64,000 nucleotides of DNA. It comes from Desulfitibacter sp. BRH_c19. Its GTDB lineage: Bacteria > Bacillota > DSM-16504 > Desulfitibacterales > Desulfitibacteraceae. The stretch spans positions 1 through 64,000 of the forward strand of contig LOER01000038.1 of NCBI GenBank assembly GCA_001515945.1, given 5' to 3'. Below the pieces are notes generated by a model. It saw nothing but the letters and a program-made list of their open reading frames with translations, made no database searches and had not been told where the DNA came from. Below, one piece after another: positions 1-8,852 of this stretch; position 1 is the first letter of the stretch, and each line of letters begins with the position of its first letter. Both the position numbers and the translations under genes were made by a program.

Positions 1-936
1 GAAGAAGTAAGTGCAGAGCAACTAGGAGGAGCAGTAACCCATAACCAAAAAAGTGGAGTAGCTCACTTTGCATCAAAAACAGAAGAAGAGTGCCTAGAAA
101 AAATAAAAGAACTATTATCATATATACCATCAAACAACATGGAAGAAGCACCATTAGTAGCCACAGAAGATGACCCAGGAAGAGCAGAAGAAAAACTAAT
201 GGACATCGTACCAGTAGACCCAAATAAACCCTATGACATCAGAGACGTAATAAAAACAGTAGTAGATGATGGTCAAATCTTAGAAGTACAAGAACTTTAT
301 GCGCAGAACATAGTAATCTGCTTTGCAAGACTAAATGGAAGAAGCATAGGAATAATAGCAAATCAGCCAAGAGTAATGGCAGGATGCCTAGACATAAACG
401 CATCAGATAAGGCAGCAAGGTTTATACGTTTCTGTGATGCATTTAATATGCCAATAGTAAACTTCGTAGACGTACCAGGATTCTTACCGGGAACAGACCA
501 GGAATACGGAGGAATAATACGACACGGAGCAAAGATGCTGCATGCATATTGTGAAGCAACAGTACCAAAAATAACCCTGGTTATCAGAAAAGCTTATGGA
601 GGAGCATACCTAGCAATGTGTAGCAGAGACTTAGGAGCCGATCAGGTATTAGCATGGCCATGTGCAGAAATAGCAGTAATGGGCCCAGAAGGAGCAGCAA
701 ATATAATTTTCAGAAAAGACATAGAAGGATCAGAAGACCCAATACAAAAAAGAGCAGAGAAAATAGAAGAATATAGAGTGAAATTTGCCAATCCATTTGT
801 AGCAGCAGAGAGAGGCTATGTTGATGCAGTTATAGACCCAGCACTAACAAGACCGTATCTATGCAATTCATTAGAAATGCTACTTACAAAAAGAGAAAGT
901 CGTCCGAATAAAAAGCATAATAATATACCGCTGTAG
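1..936 (+). CDS. mmdA: Methylmalonyl-CoA decarboxylase alpha subunit (carboxyltransferase), 5' truncated
   Basis: C-terminal part of a biotin-dependent carboxyltransferase; the frame is open from base 1, so the true start lies upstream of the window. It would move the carboxyl group from the acyl-CoA to biotin on the carrier subunit. The crotonase-fold C-terminal half is clear: VDVPGFLPGTDQEYGG, the GAKML segment, AYGGAYLAM and AVMGPEGAANI. The linked small OadG-like, biotin carrier and membrane beta subunits identify a sodium-pumping decarboxylase rather than propionyl-CoA carboxylase, although the substrate is inferred. Codon use is peculiar: four-fold families end almost only in A (GTA, GGA, CCA, ACA), unlike the genes downstream. 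Confidence 0.9.
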   Translation, partial: EEVSAEQLGGAVTHNQKSGVAHFASKTEEECLEKIKELLSYIPSNNMEEAPLVATEDDPGRAEEKLMDIVPVDPNKPYDIRDVIKTVVDDGQILEVQELYAQNIVICFARLNGRSIGIIANQPRVMAGCLDINASDKAARFIRFCDAFNMPIVNFVDVPGFLPGTDQEYGGIIRHGAKMLHAYCEATVPKITLVIRKAYGGAYLAMCSRDLGADQVLAWPCAEIAVMGPEGAANIIFRKDIEGSEDPIQKRAEKIEEYRVKFANPFVAAERGYVDAVIDPALTRPYLCNSLEMLLTKRESRPNKKHNNIPL

Positions 937-1046
937 GCGGAGGTCAGAGGATGGAAGTCAATAAAGGCAAGAAGCAGGAATAAGAATCAGGAAAAAAGTG
1001 ACATAGCGTAACTTAATTACATGACATCTTGTAGAGGAGGAATAAA

Positions 1047-1394
1047 ATGGATATGTTAGTATTAGGTATGGAAGTATCCCTAATAGGTATGGGTGTAGTA
1101 ATAGTAGCACTTGGGATATTATTCATGTTAACCAGGAGTATGTCAAAAGTACTAATAAATCATAAAAACAGATCTGAAAAAGGTATTGAAGAAGTGAGTA
1201 AGAGTTTAGCTACAACCATAGAAGAACCATCACAACTAGATAAAGAAGAACAAATTTCATCAGAGATTATTGTTGCTATAGCCACGGCGGTAGCTAGCAC
1301 GATAAATTCCAGAAGCACTTATAGAATAAGAACGATTAAAAGAATAGATTATGATTTAAGTCCAAGCTGGAGCCGACTTGGCAGAACGGAATAA
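1047..1394 (+). CDS. mmdD: OadG/MmdD-family small subunit of sodium-pumping decarboxylase
   Basis: A 115-residue protein with one N-terminal membrane segment (about residues 8-29, rich in V, I, L and G) followed by a polar tail, which is the layout of OadG/MmdD subunits that hold the carboxyltransferase to the membrane beta subunit. A strong ribosome site (GAGGAGG) precedes the ATG. It lies between the carboxyltransferase and the biotin carrier, as in known mmd clusters. The tail lacks the usual long Ala/Pro-rich linker, which is instead present in the separate carrier protein. Confidence 0.8.
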   Translation: MDMLVLGMEVSLIGMGVVIVALGILFMLTRSMSKVLINHKNRSEKGIEEVSKSLATTIEEPSQLDKEEQISSEIIVAIATAVASTINSRSTYRIRTIKRIDYDLSPSWSRLGRTE

Positions 1395-1446
1395 CTCAAA
1401 CTGTCGAGAATGCTGTTGATTGGCATAGATGAAAGGGGAAAATAGG

Positions 1447-1830
1447 ATGAAAAAACTATTGAGAATTACAATTGAAGGTAAAACTTATGAAGTTGAAGTA
1501 GAGGAAATAGGTGTAGAAGGTGCTAAGTCTGCAGAAATATCAAAAACAGCACCAGTTCCTACAACAGCTCCACAAATAGCACAAACTCCTAAAGAAACTC
1601 CAAAAGTTGCAGCAGAAGGGGAAATAGTACCAGCGCCGATTCCTGGAAAAGTTTTATCTATTAAAGTAAAGTCTGGAGATACAGTTGCTGCAGGGCAAGT
1701 GATACTCATATTAGAAGCAATGAAAATGGAAAATGAAATAACTGCTCCAGTAGACGGACAGATTAAAGAGATACTTGTATCAGAAGGGCAGTCAGTAAAC
1801 TCAGGGGAAACATTGTTGATTATAGGTTAA
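1447..1830 (+). CDS. mmdC: Biotin carboxyl carrier subunit of methylmalonyl-CoA decarboxylase
   Basis: Small biotinyl protein carrying CO2 between the carboxyltransferase and the membrane beta subunit. The C-terminal biotinyl domain is complete, with PIPGKV and the biotinylation motif EAMKMEN (target Lys about residue 93). A flexible Ala/Pro/Thr-rich linker covers about residues 30-58. I chose the ATG at 1447, preceded by AGGGGAAAATAGG, over an in-frame ATG at 1429 that lies before this ribosome site. It belongs to the mmdA-D-C-B operon. Confidence 0.88.
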   Translation: MKKLLRITIEGKTYEVEVEEIGVEGAKSAEISKTAPVPTTAPQIAQTPKETPKVAAEGEIVPAPIPGKVLSIKVKSGDTVAAGQVILILEAMKMENEITAPVDGQIKEILVSEGQSVNSGETLLIIG

Positions 1831-1885
1831 TATTATCTTACATCATTACATCTTGGATAGCATCTTGGAAGGGAGATGGCAAAAT

Positions 1886-3001
1886 ATGATTCTAGAAGCT
1901 TTAGAGAAGCTTATATCTCAAACCGGATATGTAAATCTTGGTTTAGGGGAAGCAGCTATGCTGTTAATCTCCTTTATACTAATATATTTAGCGGTAGTTA
2001 AGAAATACGAACCCTTACTATTGCTTCCCATAGGCTTTGGTGTAATGCTTACCAATCTGCCGGCTACAGGAATTATGGATCCTGGAGGATTCTTGTATCA
2101 TCTATACCAGGGAATAGACCTTGCAATATACCCACCACTTATATTTTTAGGCGTAGGTGCAATGACAGACTTCGGACCTTTAATTGCAAACCCAAAAACT
2201 TTATTGCTTGGGGCAGCAGCTCAATTTGGTATCTTTGTAACATTCATAGGAGCATTATTTTTAGGTTTTACACCAGCTGAATCAGGAGCAATAGGAATAA
2301 TAGGTGGAGCAGATGGACCAACAGCGATATTTTTGGCATCCCACCTTGCACCAGATTTGTTAGGGACAATAGCTATAGCTGCATACTCTTATATGGCATT
2401 AGTGCCTATAATCCAACCACCGATTATGAAAGCCCTCACAACTCAAAAGGAAAGAGAAGTAGTAATGGAACAGCTTCGGCCTGTTTCAAAAAGGGAAAAA
2501 GTAGTATTTCCAGTTGCGGTATCAGTTGTAGTAATTTTAATGCTCCCAGTTGCAGCACCACTTATAGGTATGTTGATGTTAGGTAACCTCTTAAGAGAAA
2601 GTGGAGTAACAGAAAGATTGTCTGATACAGCACAAAATGCTCTTATAAATATAGTAACAATATTTTTAGGGTTAACTGTGGGCGCAACAGCCAAGGCAGC
2701 TATCTTCTTAACATGGAGCACTATTGGTATTATTGTACTAGGTTTAGTAGCCTTTGCCGTAGGTACAGCTGCAGGAGTATTAATAGGAAAGATTATGTAT
2801 AAGTTCTCGGGTGGAAAAGTCAATCCACTTATAGGCGCCGCTGGAGTATCAGCAGTCCCTATGGCAGCAAGGGTAGTACAGGGAGTTGGTGCAGAAGCCA
2901 ATCCAAAGAACTTCCTATTAATGCATGCAATGGGTCCAAATGTAGCAGGCGTTATAGGCTCAGCTGTTGCTGCAGGCATTCTTCTTACTATCTTCGGGTG
3001 A
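1886..3001 (+). CDS. mmdB: Sodium-translocating decarboxylase beta subunit (membrane)
   Basis: Integral membrane subunit that decarboxylates carboxybiotin and couples this to Na+ export. It has many hydrophobic segments over about 371 residues and the family signature [17 protein letters not shown], whose Asp (about residue 143) is the conserved Na+/proton-binding acid of OadB/MmdB proteins. The ATG at 1886 has a GGGAG ribosome site ten bases upstream; an in-frame TTG at 1853 has none. It is the last gene of the mmd operon, with a weak inverted repeat just after the stop. Confidence 0.92.
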   Translation: MILEALEKLISQTGYVNLGLGEAAMLLISFILIYLAVVKKYEPLLLLPIGFGVMLTNLPATGIMDPGGFLYHLYQGIDLAIYPPLIFLGVGAMTDFGPLIANPKTLLLGAAAQFGIFVTFIGALFLGFTPAESGAIGIIGGADGPTAIFLASHLAPDLLGTIAIAAYSYMALVPIIQPPIMKALTTQKEREVVMEQLRPVSKREKVVFPVAVSVVVILMLPVAAPLIGMLMLGNLLRESGVTERLSDTAQNALINIVTIFLGLTVGATAKAAIFLTWSTIGIIVLGLVAFAVGTAAGVLIGKIMYKFSGGKVNPLIGAAGVSAVPMAARVVQGVGAEANPKNFLLMHAMGPNVAGVIGSAVAAGILLTIFG

Positions 3002-3114
3002 CAAAGGGACGTTTCGTTTGTCATATTAATCAAAGTAAATATACCATGTGTATAATTCTTATTAGATAAGTGTTATAATTATTATATATAAACTAATGAG
3101 GGGGTCAATGCTAA

Positions 3115-3711
3115 GTGACCATTGTTTTTCTTATTTTGATTGGTTATCTCATAGGCTCCATCCCTTCAGGGCTTATTGCTGGAAAACTAATATCTGGGAT
3201 AGATATTAGAGATCATGGAAGTGGTAACATGGGGGGAACTAATGCTTTTCGAGTTCTTGGAGTTAAAGGTGGCATGATAGTAACTAGTGCAGATATAATT
3301 AAGGGTCTGATACCTGCCTATTTGGGTCTAATACTTGCAGGAGAGCTAGGTGCCATAATTACAGGAGCATCAGCGATCTTCGGTCATGCATACCCACTCT
3401 TTGCAGGTTTAAGAGGTGGAAAAAGTGTCGCCACAGGAACCGGAGTGTTTTTGGTAATAATGCCAGTTGCAATTGGGATCTCCGCCATTATTTTTTTTGC
3501 TACCTTAGTAATTACACAGTATGTATCCTTGGCTTCACTTTTAGGAGCTCTTACCTTAGTGGTTTCTAGTATTGTACTGAAGCAAAGTATCTGGAAAGTA
3601 ATAGTAAGCATCCTAGTTTTCGTATTTGTGGTATATCGTCATAGAGGCAATATTGAAAGACTTTTATATGGTCGGGAGACTAAAGCTAAACTATGGAAGA
3701 GAAGATTCTAA
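3115..3711 (+). CDS. plsY: Acyl-phosphate:glycerol-3-phosphate acyltransferase PlsY
   Basis: Membrane enzyme that acylates glycerol-3-phosphate from acyl-phosphate, the first step of phospholipid synthesis in Firmicutes. The 198-residue multi-spanning protein shows the PlsY signatures: GYLIGSIPSGLI near the N-terminus, DHGSGNMGGTNAFRVLG (about residues 33-49), HAYPLFAGLRGGK with the glycine-rich loop, and the late YRHRGNI segment. The start is GTG with a GAGGGGG site about ten bases upstream. Its 3' end overlaps the convergent downstream gene by 21 bases. Confidence 0.93.
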   Translation: MTIVFLILIGYLIGSIPSGLIAGKLISGIDIRDHGSGNMGGTNAFRVLGVKGGMIVTSADIIKGLIPAYLGLILAGELGAIITGASAIFGHAYPLFAGLRGGKSVATGTGVFLVIMPVAIGISAIIFFATLVITQYVSLASLLGALTLVVSSIVLKQSIWKVIVSILVFVFVVYRHRGNIERLLYGRETKAKLWKRRF

Positions 3712-4767
3712 TAGATCAACAAAAGCTTCTAACCTGGTTTGTAAACCAGCATCACCTGATTGCTCATCTATGAAGATAGAAATGAAGGGTATTTCTTTGT
3801 CTTCAGTAGATCTATTTAAGATCCCCTTTGCCACTATTTCAGGCATACATGTAAGGGGGGCCATGTGGATAATCCCATTACAATTACTAGCAATAAACAT
3901 ATTTGCCTTTGCTACATTTTCAAAACAATGACCTCCTATATCTCTATTAATATATGGGGAGGCAAAGTTTTCTAGGTATTCATGATTTTTATAGCCTAGT
4001 GCGTCAAGAAAAATCTTTTCTTTTACCCAATCACTAATATAAATGGATTTGACTAACTCAATTCCTAAATGTCCTAATTTCTTTTCTAAATTTAGATTAA
4101 TATTTGGTTCTAAAAGAGAGTAGATTTCACCAACAAGGCCTATTTTCATAGGCTTTTTATTTTTGTCCACTTGTATTTTCTGAAACCACTTTTGCATTTT
4201 AGAATGTATCATTATCAGATCTTTGTAAGAACGTGCACCTTTAACCTTATCTGTGACTTCTTCAAATATTCTACAAGTACTTCCTCTTGATAATTCTCTA
4301 GGCCTGCAATATAAAGCGAATTTCTCGGCTTTGTCTATTAATTTTAGCTTTGAGTACCCAAAGTGAACTGCATAAAGAACCTGGAGTATATTTTTTGAGT
4401 TGCTGATTAGCCTTAATTTATTAAGTAGGTCTTGTTGATTTTTTTCTACCATTTCAACTATTAGATAGTCAAATTTAAATCCTAGATTCTTTAATATCAC
4501 AAACTGTGTCTGTCCGTAATACCCGAATCTACATGGACCGAAACCACCTGCAAAAATCAAAGTGTCAGCACCCTCTTCCAACGCTTCAATAAAATTGCCT
4601 ACATTAATTTTAAAGGGAAGACACGCAAACTCGGGGGAATACTTTGTTCCAAGCTCGATGGTTCTTTTAGTTATGGGCTTATTTATATGATAATCAGTTT
4701 CTAGAACATCAAAGCAAGCTTCCAGACCTATATGTAAATGCCCCATTAAGGGAAAGGCCACTTTCAT
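3691..4767 (-). CDS. DUF2229-type acyl-CoA dehydratase activase-related protein (second of pair)
   Basis: 358-residue protein of the family related to the component-D/activase side of 2-hydroxyacyl-CoA dehydratases. Visible features are the MKVAFPLMGHLHI start, a Cys-containing FACLPFKINVGNF segment, FAGGFGPCRFGYYGQTQ and the late GIIHMAPLTCMPE segment; conserved Cys residues could hold an Fe-S cluster. A strong AAGGAGG site precedes the ATG. It overlaps the 3' end of the preceding paralogous gene by 59 bases, so the two are cotranscribed and probably form a heterodimer. No dehydratase or ATPase activase lies nearby, so the substrate is unknown. Confidence 0.7.
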   Translation of the reverse strand: MKVAFPLMGHLHIGLEACFDVLETDYHINKPITKRTIELGTKYSPEFACLPFKINVGNFIEALEEGADTLIFAGGFGPCRFGYYGQTQFVILKNLGFKFDYLIVEMVEKNQQDLLNKLRLISNSKNILQVLYAVHFGYSKLKLIDKAEKFALYCRPRELSRGSTCRIFEEVTDKVKGARSYKDLIMIHSKMQKWFQKIQVDKNKKPMKIGLVGEIYSLLEPNINLNLEKKLGHLGIELVKSIYISDWVKEKIFLDALGYKNHEYLENFASPYINRDIGGHCFENVAKANMFIASNCNGIIHMAPLTCMPEIVAKGILNRSTEDKEIPFISIFIDEQSGDAGLQTRLEAFVDLLESSLP

Positions 4768-5674
4768 TTTTTACCTCCTTGTTTCTGATAACCATATCTA
4801 GAAATGCTTCTAACCTGGTCTGCATTCCAGTAGGACTTGTATGTTCGTCTAATGTAACTGTCAAGACTGGTACATTTTCTGTCATTTTTAAAATATAGGG
4901 CTCTATTATGGCATTAGTACCACAGGCAAAACTGTTCAGAAAAATAAAACCATCAACGATTTCTTCCTGGGAATAATGCTTAGCAGCAGCTACCATATTT
5001 CTAGGGTAACTCCAGAATAGATCCTTGTCTAATATTTTTGTATTGGCATCAACTTGAGAGGGGGAAAGCTCCTGGGGTATTCTAATAACTGCACCATAGT
5101 CTATTAGTTTTTTATTAAGATCAAAGTTAATAAATGAATCGTTTAATAGGTATGGCTGGCCAATGATTGCAATCTCAAGACAGGAATCTGCAGATGCATT
5201 TTGTTTTACACGGGGTGGAACATTTTCATGCATTGTCCATGACTTTTCAACAGCATCCCAGGCTCTTGAATGATCATATCCAAGCTTTATGGCGAATTCG
5301 TAGTAGTCTTCCTTCCATTTAAATTGTCTATTATAGGAATTGATTTCAGGGGTTAAAAAAACTTGTTTTGAAAATGTTGTCCTAGTGGTTTCTGGTAAAG
5401 CAATCATCTGAGGACAGTAGTATCTCTTGGGCTCAGTACTTTTTATTCCTGGTATAAATATAAAATCAGCTTTATCCATTAGATAAGCAACATGGCCTAA
5501 AAACAGTTTTACTGGAATACAAGCTTCATCTACAGCAAGTCTTACTCCTGAATCTAAAATTTCCTTATTCGTTGTTGGTGAGACTACTGTTTCTATATTT
5601 AAATTTTTAAAAAAGGATTCCCAGAAGGGATAAAAATAGTAGTATGCTAATGCCTTAGGTATACCAATCTTCAT
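4709..5674 (-). CDS. DUF2229-type acyl-CoA dehydratase activase-related protein (first of pair)
   Basis: 322-residue member of the same family, beginning MKIGIPKALAYYYFYPFW and carrying the segment DEACIPVKLFLGH and a late SFACGTNAIIEPY segment with Cys. I chose the ATG at 5674 because AAAGGAGG precedes it; the upstream in-frame ATG at 5692 overlaps that site. The family is annotated as activase-related to (R)-2-hydroxyglutaryl-CoA dehydratase. Function is inferred from family only. The leader contains a long stem-loop (5814-5886). Confidence 0.7.
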   Translation of the reverse strand: MKIGIPKALAYYYFYPFWESFFKNLNIETVVSPTTNKEILDSGVRLAVDEACIPVKLFLGHVAYLMDKADFIFIPGIKSTEPKRYYCPQMIALPETTRTTFSKQVFLTPEINSYNRQFKWKEDYYEFAIKLGYDHSRAWDAVEKSWTMHENVPPRVKQNASADSCLEIAIIGQPYLLNDSFINFDLNKKLIDYGAVIRIPQELSPSQVDANTKILDKDLFWSYPRNMVAAAKHYSQEEIVDGFIFLNSFACGTNAIIEPYILKMTENVPVLTVTLDEHTSPTGMQTRLEAFLDMVIRNKEVKNESGLSLNGAFTYRSGSLL

Positions 5675-5813
5675 ATTTGGCCTCCTTTTCATACATGATT
5701 CTTGCCCAAATGGAAAGCTTTTAACCTTAGATGTTTTTTTTATTACGGAAATATTTTAAAGGATTTAGCTAAGTTTTGTAGAACTGATGTTTCATAGAAT
5801 ATATAAAACAAAA

Positions 5814-5886
5814 CTTGGCTGCGCCAGTAGTTCTAGCATTGTGTCTTTTGCAATGCGTAGAAATACCAGTACTATAGTGCGCCAAG
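5814..5886 (-). ncRNA. Long structured hairpin, possible RNA terminator or leader element
   Basis: CTTGG/CCAAG ends close a long imperfect stem whose inner arms TTCTA-GCATTG and CAATGC-g-TAGAA pair perfectly apart from one bulge. Read on the minus strand the stem is followed by TTTTGTTTT, so it could end an RNA or form a leader of the DUF2229 operon starting at 5674. It matches no riboswitch class that I recognise. Confidence 0.4.
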
Positions 5887-5964
5887 TCCTTAGGCACAGG
5901 CGGAGGCCTTAGTCTTTGTGAATACTATCTACCTTGTTTGACCTTATACTTTTTGATAGTATAA

Positions 5965-6201
5965 TAAAAAACCCTGAGTATAATACTCAGGGTCGAGTTG
6001 CATCTCCCGCTCTAGCCGTTTGCCGGAATTTTGAGAAACCTGCCTACGCAGGTGGGTACTCTGCTAGTTGGTTTTGAATTCCTTTCCCAGAAGGCTTTTC
6101 ATACTCAACCAGACACCGAATTCCCAATGTTTTAGTGTTGGTTTCAAAATAACCGGCCCTAACACGAACTTAGCAGGATTATTTATAGTTTTTCTTTGGC
6201 A
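5965..6201 (-). ncRNA. ssrS: 6S RNA
   Basis: Candidate 6S RNA, which binds the housekeeping sigma-70 RNA polymerase. On the minus strand the sequence has 6S-like parts in order: GTTCGTG then GGGCCGG on the 5' side, a central region with TTGGGAATTCGGTGTCTGG, then GAGTATGAAAAGCCTTCTGGG near the apex, and a small GC-rich hairpin (CCTGCG/GCAGG) on the 3' side of the bubble. TTGCC at the 5' end can pair with GGCAA near the 3' end. An ideal promoter precedes it and an intrinsic terminator ends it, giving about 200-230 nt. A covariance search would settle it. Confidence 0.72.
5972..5992 (-). terminator. Intrinsic terminator of the 6S RNA
   Basis: Perfect 9-bp stem CCCTGAGTA/TACTCAGGG with a 3-nt loop, followed on the minus strand by a T-run. 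Confidence 0.8.
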
Positions 6202-6207
6202 ATTATT

Positions 6208-6236
6208 ATTATACATGAGGCAAAGATTTTATGCAA
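6208..6236 (-). promoter_or_regulatory. Sigma-70-type promoter for 6S RNA
   Basis: On the minus strand TTGCAT (6236-6231) and TATAAT (6213-6208) are 17 bases apart, predicting an RNA start near 6201. Confidence 0.75.
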
Positions 6237-6249
6237 GTAGGTGAACATA

Positions 6250-6555
6250 ATGCCATATATATCCAAAAAGCCTATCAAATTAGCTGCAGCTCTAAAATAT
6301 ATCCAAGAAGAAAATCAAGCACCTATCATAATTGCGGCTGGTAAAGGAGTAACTGCCGAGCATATTATAGAAAAGGCTAAAGCAGAAGGCATTCATGTTC
6401 ATGAGGATAATCAACTAGCGGAAATCTTGGCTTCAATGGAGTTAGGTTCTGAAATTCCAACCGAGTTATATCAAGCTGTGGCCCATATATTAGCTTTCGT
6501 ATGGAAGTTGGATAATAAGTATAATACACCAGAAAGGGATCCCATTGGAAATTAA
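6250..6555 (+). CDS. FlhB C-terminal-domain protein (YlqH-like)
   Basis: 101-residue soluble protein equivalent to the cytoplasmic C-terminal domain of the flagellar export switch FlhB, without the membrane part. Seen: APIIIAAGKGVTAEHIIEKA and the HEDNQLAEIL segment; the usual autocleavage motif NPTH is absent, as in solo YlqH-like proteins. The ATG at 6250 follows AGTAGGTG; a GTG at 6241 is the other option. The next gene overlaps it by 11 bases. Solo FlhB-C proteins sit outside flagellar operons and their role is not settled. Confidence 0.75.
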   Translation: MPYISKKPIKLAAALKYIQEENQAPIIIAAGKGVTAEHIIEKAKAEGIHVHEDNQLAEILASMELGSEIPTELYQAVAHILAFVWKLDNKYNTPERDPIGN

Positions 6556-7501
6556 TCAGATAAAAAACATTATTATAAATAGATCAGAATCTATGAAATC
6601 TATCTTAAATGTGAAAGCAGGGCAATTGCTATGGGCTAATGTCTTAAGTGTAAAAGGAAATGACCTTTCTTTAAAAATTGGGTCCCATGTTATTGAAGCT
6701 AAAGCTCAAGCCTATGTCAAAGAGGGACAGCTATTAAGGCTTCTTATAGAAGGGGTTAAAACCCAGGAGATTAGATTAAAGATAGTTAATGAGGATAGTA
6801 GTGTGCTTAAGCCAGAGCAGAGTATTGCAAAGGCAATGGGTATTAAAACAAATGAGATTATAGAAGAAGTAATTAAACAAATGGTAAGATTAAGGTTACC
6901 ATTAAGTAGGGAGACTGTTTTAGAGTTTACCAAATTACAGGGTAATATTATTCAAAAAATGAATTTAAAGCCATCAAGGCTAATCCAATTAGCTGCCTGG
7001 TTAAGATCAGTAAATATAGAGAGTGATTTAGAAAATCTTTTAAAATTAAACAATTTTTTCAAGGGGCAACTGGATAAAAAGGAGGAAACTCTCTTTTTTC
7101 AGTTTTTAAACACCAGAGAAACTCTTGTTCTTGGTAATTATAATATTTATGGATGGCCTATTTTAGAAAACCATATCTATCTAATGACCCAGAACCATAA
7201 GAAAGCAAAAATATCTCCCGAACAATGCTTTTTAGTCGTTAAAATAACTTCAAAAGCTGTGGGAGATTTATGGTTTAAAATGGATTATAAAAATCTTTTC
7301 TTAAAGGTTAGTATTAGCTGTGCAAGTGATATTTCTGAGGAAATTGTAATTAGTGAAATTGAAACATTAAAAACTGCCTTAATAGGAGCTGGCTATCCAG
7401 ATTTAAAATTATCTACCAAGGTTGAAGTACTAGATTCAATACTTGATTTCATTCCAGGACCTGACCCAGAAGATATAAATTATGTTAATCTGCAGGTTTA
7501 A
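6545..7501 (+). CDS. Hypothetical protein paired with the FlhB-C gene (YlqG/FliK-like)
   Basis: 318-residue soluble protein with a TTG start overlapping the preceding gene. It begins with a beta-rich region (AGQLLWANVLSVKGNDLSLKIG and VKEGQLLRLLIEG), followed by a helical middle and a C-terminal part ending in a short acidic tail. The layout resembles YlqG/FliK-like hook-length-control proteins, which occur beside YlqH in Bacillus; the assignment is tentative. Its stop overlaps the convergent M20 gene by four bases and no terminator lies between. Confidence 0.55.
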   Translation: MEINQIKNIIINRSESMKSILNVKAGQLLWANVLSVKGNDLSLKIGSHVIEAKAQAYVKEGQLLRLLIEGVKTQEIRLKIVNEDSSVLKPEQSIAKAMGIKTNEIIEEVIKQMVRLRLPLSRETVLEFTKLQGNIIQKMNLKPSRLIQLAAWLRSVNIESDLENLLKLNNFFKGQLDKKEETLFFQFLNTRETLVLGNYNIYGWPILENHIYLMTQNHKKAKISPEQCFLVVKITSKAVGDLWFKMDYKNLFLKVSISCASDISEEIVISEIETLKTALIGAGYPDLKLSTKVEVLDSILDFIPGPDPEDINYVNLQV

Positions 7502-8652
7502 TCCTCACTAAACTCTTTTTGAATTTTCATTAGCAATCCATTGTCATTTATAATTTCATATCCTGTTAAAGCTAAGGCGGCTGCTCCCTGAATAATTCTT
7601 TCATGAGCAATTTCTGATACTGTTAAATCTGCCATTTTCTTGGTATGTGCATTAACATTCGGGTGATTTAATCCAATATATGGATGAATCGAAGGTACTA
7701 CATGACTGACATTACCCATATCTATAGAACCGAAACTTGCCCTGGCCGGATTTATTTCTGTTACCCCTACCTTTTTGAGATTGTTAATAAAGGCTTTAGA
7801 TAATACTTGGTTAGTGATCATATTATCATAGCTTATTTGATAATTTGATATATTTACGGTTGCACCTGTCATTAATGCAGCACCCTTTGCAATGTTTCTT
7901 ACTTTATCCACTACCGTATCTAAGTATGTACGTTCTTTAGCTCTTACATAAAACTGAGCAACAGCTTTATCAGGTACTACATTGGCTGCTACGCCACCTT
8001 CTTTAATGATACCATGTATTCTAACATCCGATTGAATATGCTGTCTTAATGCATTAATTCCATTAAAGGTTTGAATGGCTGCATCCAATGCATTAATTCC
8101 TGCTTCTGGTTGTGCTGCCGCATGACTTGTTTTTCCTCTGAAATCAAATTGGATAGCATCCAGTGCTAAAGAACCACCACTTTCAAAGGTTTCGCCCAAT
8201 GGATGTAAAATCATAGCTATATCAATATCACCAAATATTCCTTTTTCCACCATATATACTTTGCCGCCATCAGTTTCCTCGGCTGGTGTTCCTAATACTA
8301 TTACCGTTCCTCCTATTTCACCTACTATTTTGCTAAGAGCGATTCCAGCTAACGCACTCATGGTTCCAATCATATTATGACCACATCCATGGCCAATTTC
8401 AGGTAAGGCATCATATTCACATAGATAGGCAATCTTTGGTCCTGGAATATTACTATTATATATGGCCATAAAAGCCGTAGGTTTATCTGCTATTCCCATT
8501 TCAATTTTAAAATGATGTTTACTTAAAAAGGCTGTGAGTTTTTCTACAGCCTGATATTCTTGATCACCCAATTCTGGATTTCTATACATAAAGTCATTGA
8601 TCTCCCAAGCCTCCTCTTTTATTGACTCTAGTGTATTTAATATTCTTTCCAT
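7498..8652 (-). CDS. M20-family amidohydrolase (AbgB-like)
   Basis: 384-residue metallopeptidase of the M20D/AbgB group, which hydrolyses N-acyl or p-aminobenzoyl-glutamate-type amides. Metal-site segments are visible: YLCEYDALPEIGHGCGHN, GTPAEETDGGK (the catalytic Glu pair) and the dimerisation-domain GKTSHAAAQPEAGINALDA. A late SIDMGNVSHVVPSIHPYIG supplies the C-terminal metal His region. A GGAGGAAT site precedes the ATG. It appears monocistronic; the substrate is not determinable here. Confidence 0.85.
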   Translation of the reverse strand: MERILNTLESIKEEAWEINDFMYRNPELGDQEYQAVEKLTAFLSKHHFKIEMGIADKPTAFMAIYNSNIPGPKIAYLCEYDALPEIGHGCGHNMIGTMSALAGIALSKIVGEIGGTVIVLGTPAEETDGGKVYMVEKGIFGDIDIAMILHPLGETFESGGSLALDAIQFDFRGKTSHAAAQPEAGINALDAAIQTFNGINALRQHIQSDVRIHGIIKEGGVAANVVPDKAVAQFYVRAKERTYLDTVVDKVRNIAKGAALMTGATVNISNYQISYDNMITNQVLSKAFINNLKKVGVTEINPARASFGSIDMGNVSHVVPSIHPYIGLNHPNVNAHTKKMADLTVSEIAHERIIQGAAALALTGYEIINDNGLLMKIQKEFSED

Positions 8653-8852
8653 TATAAATATTCCTCCTTTGGTGTGGGGTCAGGCTTGACAAATTGACAT
8701 TTTGGTTTCACCATTAACATAATTCTTAACAGATTTTAAACAAAATTGGTCAAAAAAGTTGCAGATCCAGACTCTTTCAGATAATAATGATATTATAGTT
8801 ATTATAAACATAACCATAAACAAAACCAAAACATTTTTTGGGAGGGATTGTT

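Noticed and set aside
2443-3033. 196-codon minus-strand ORF opposite mmdB
   Set aside because: Composition (Pro, Thr, Ile rich) is that of an antisense shadow of a membrane-protein gene.
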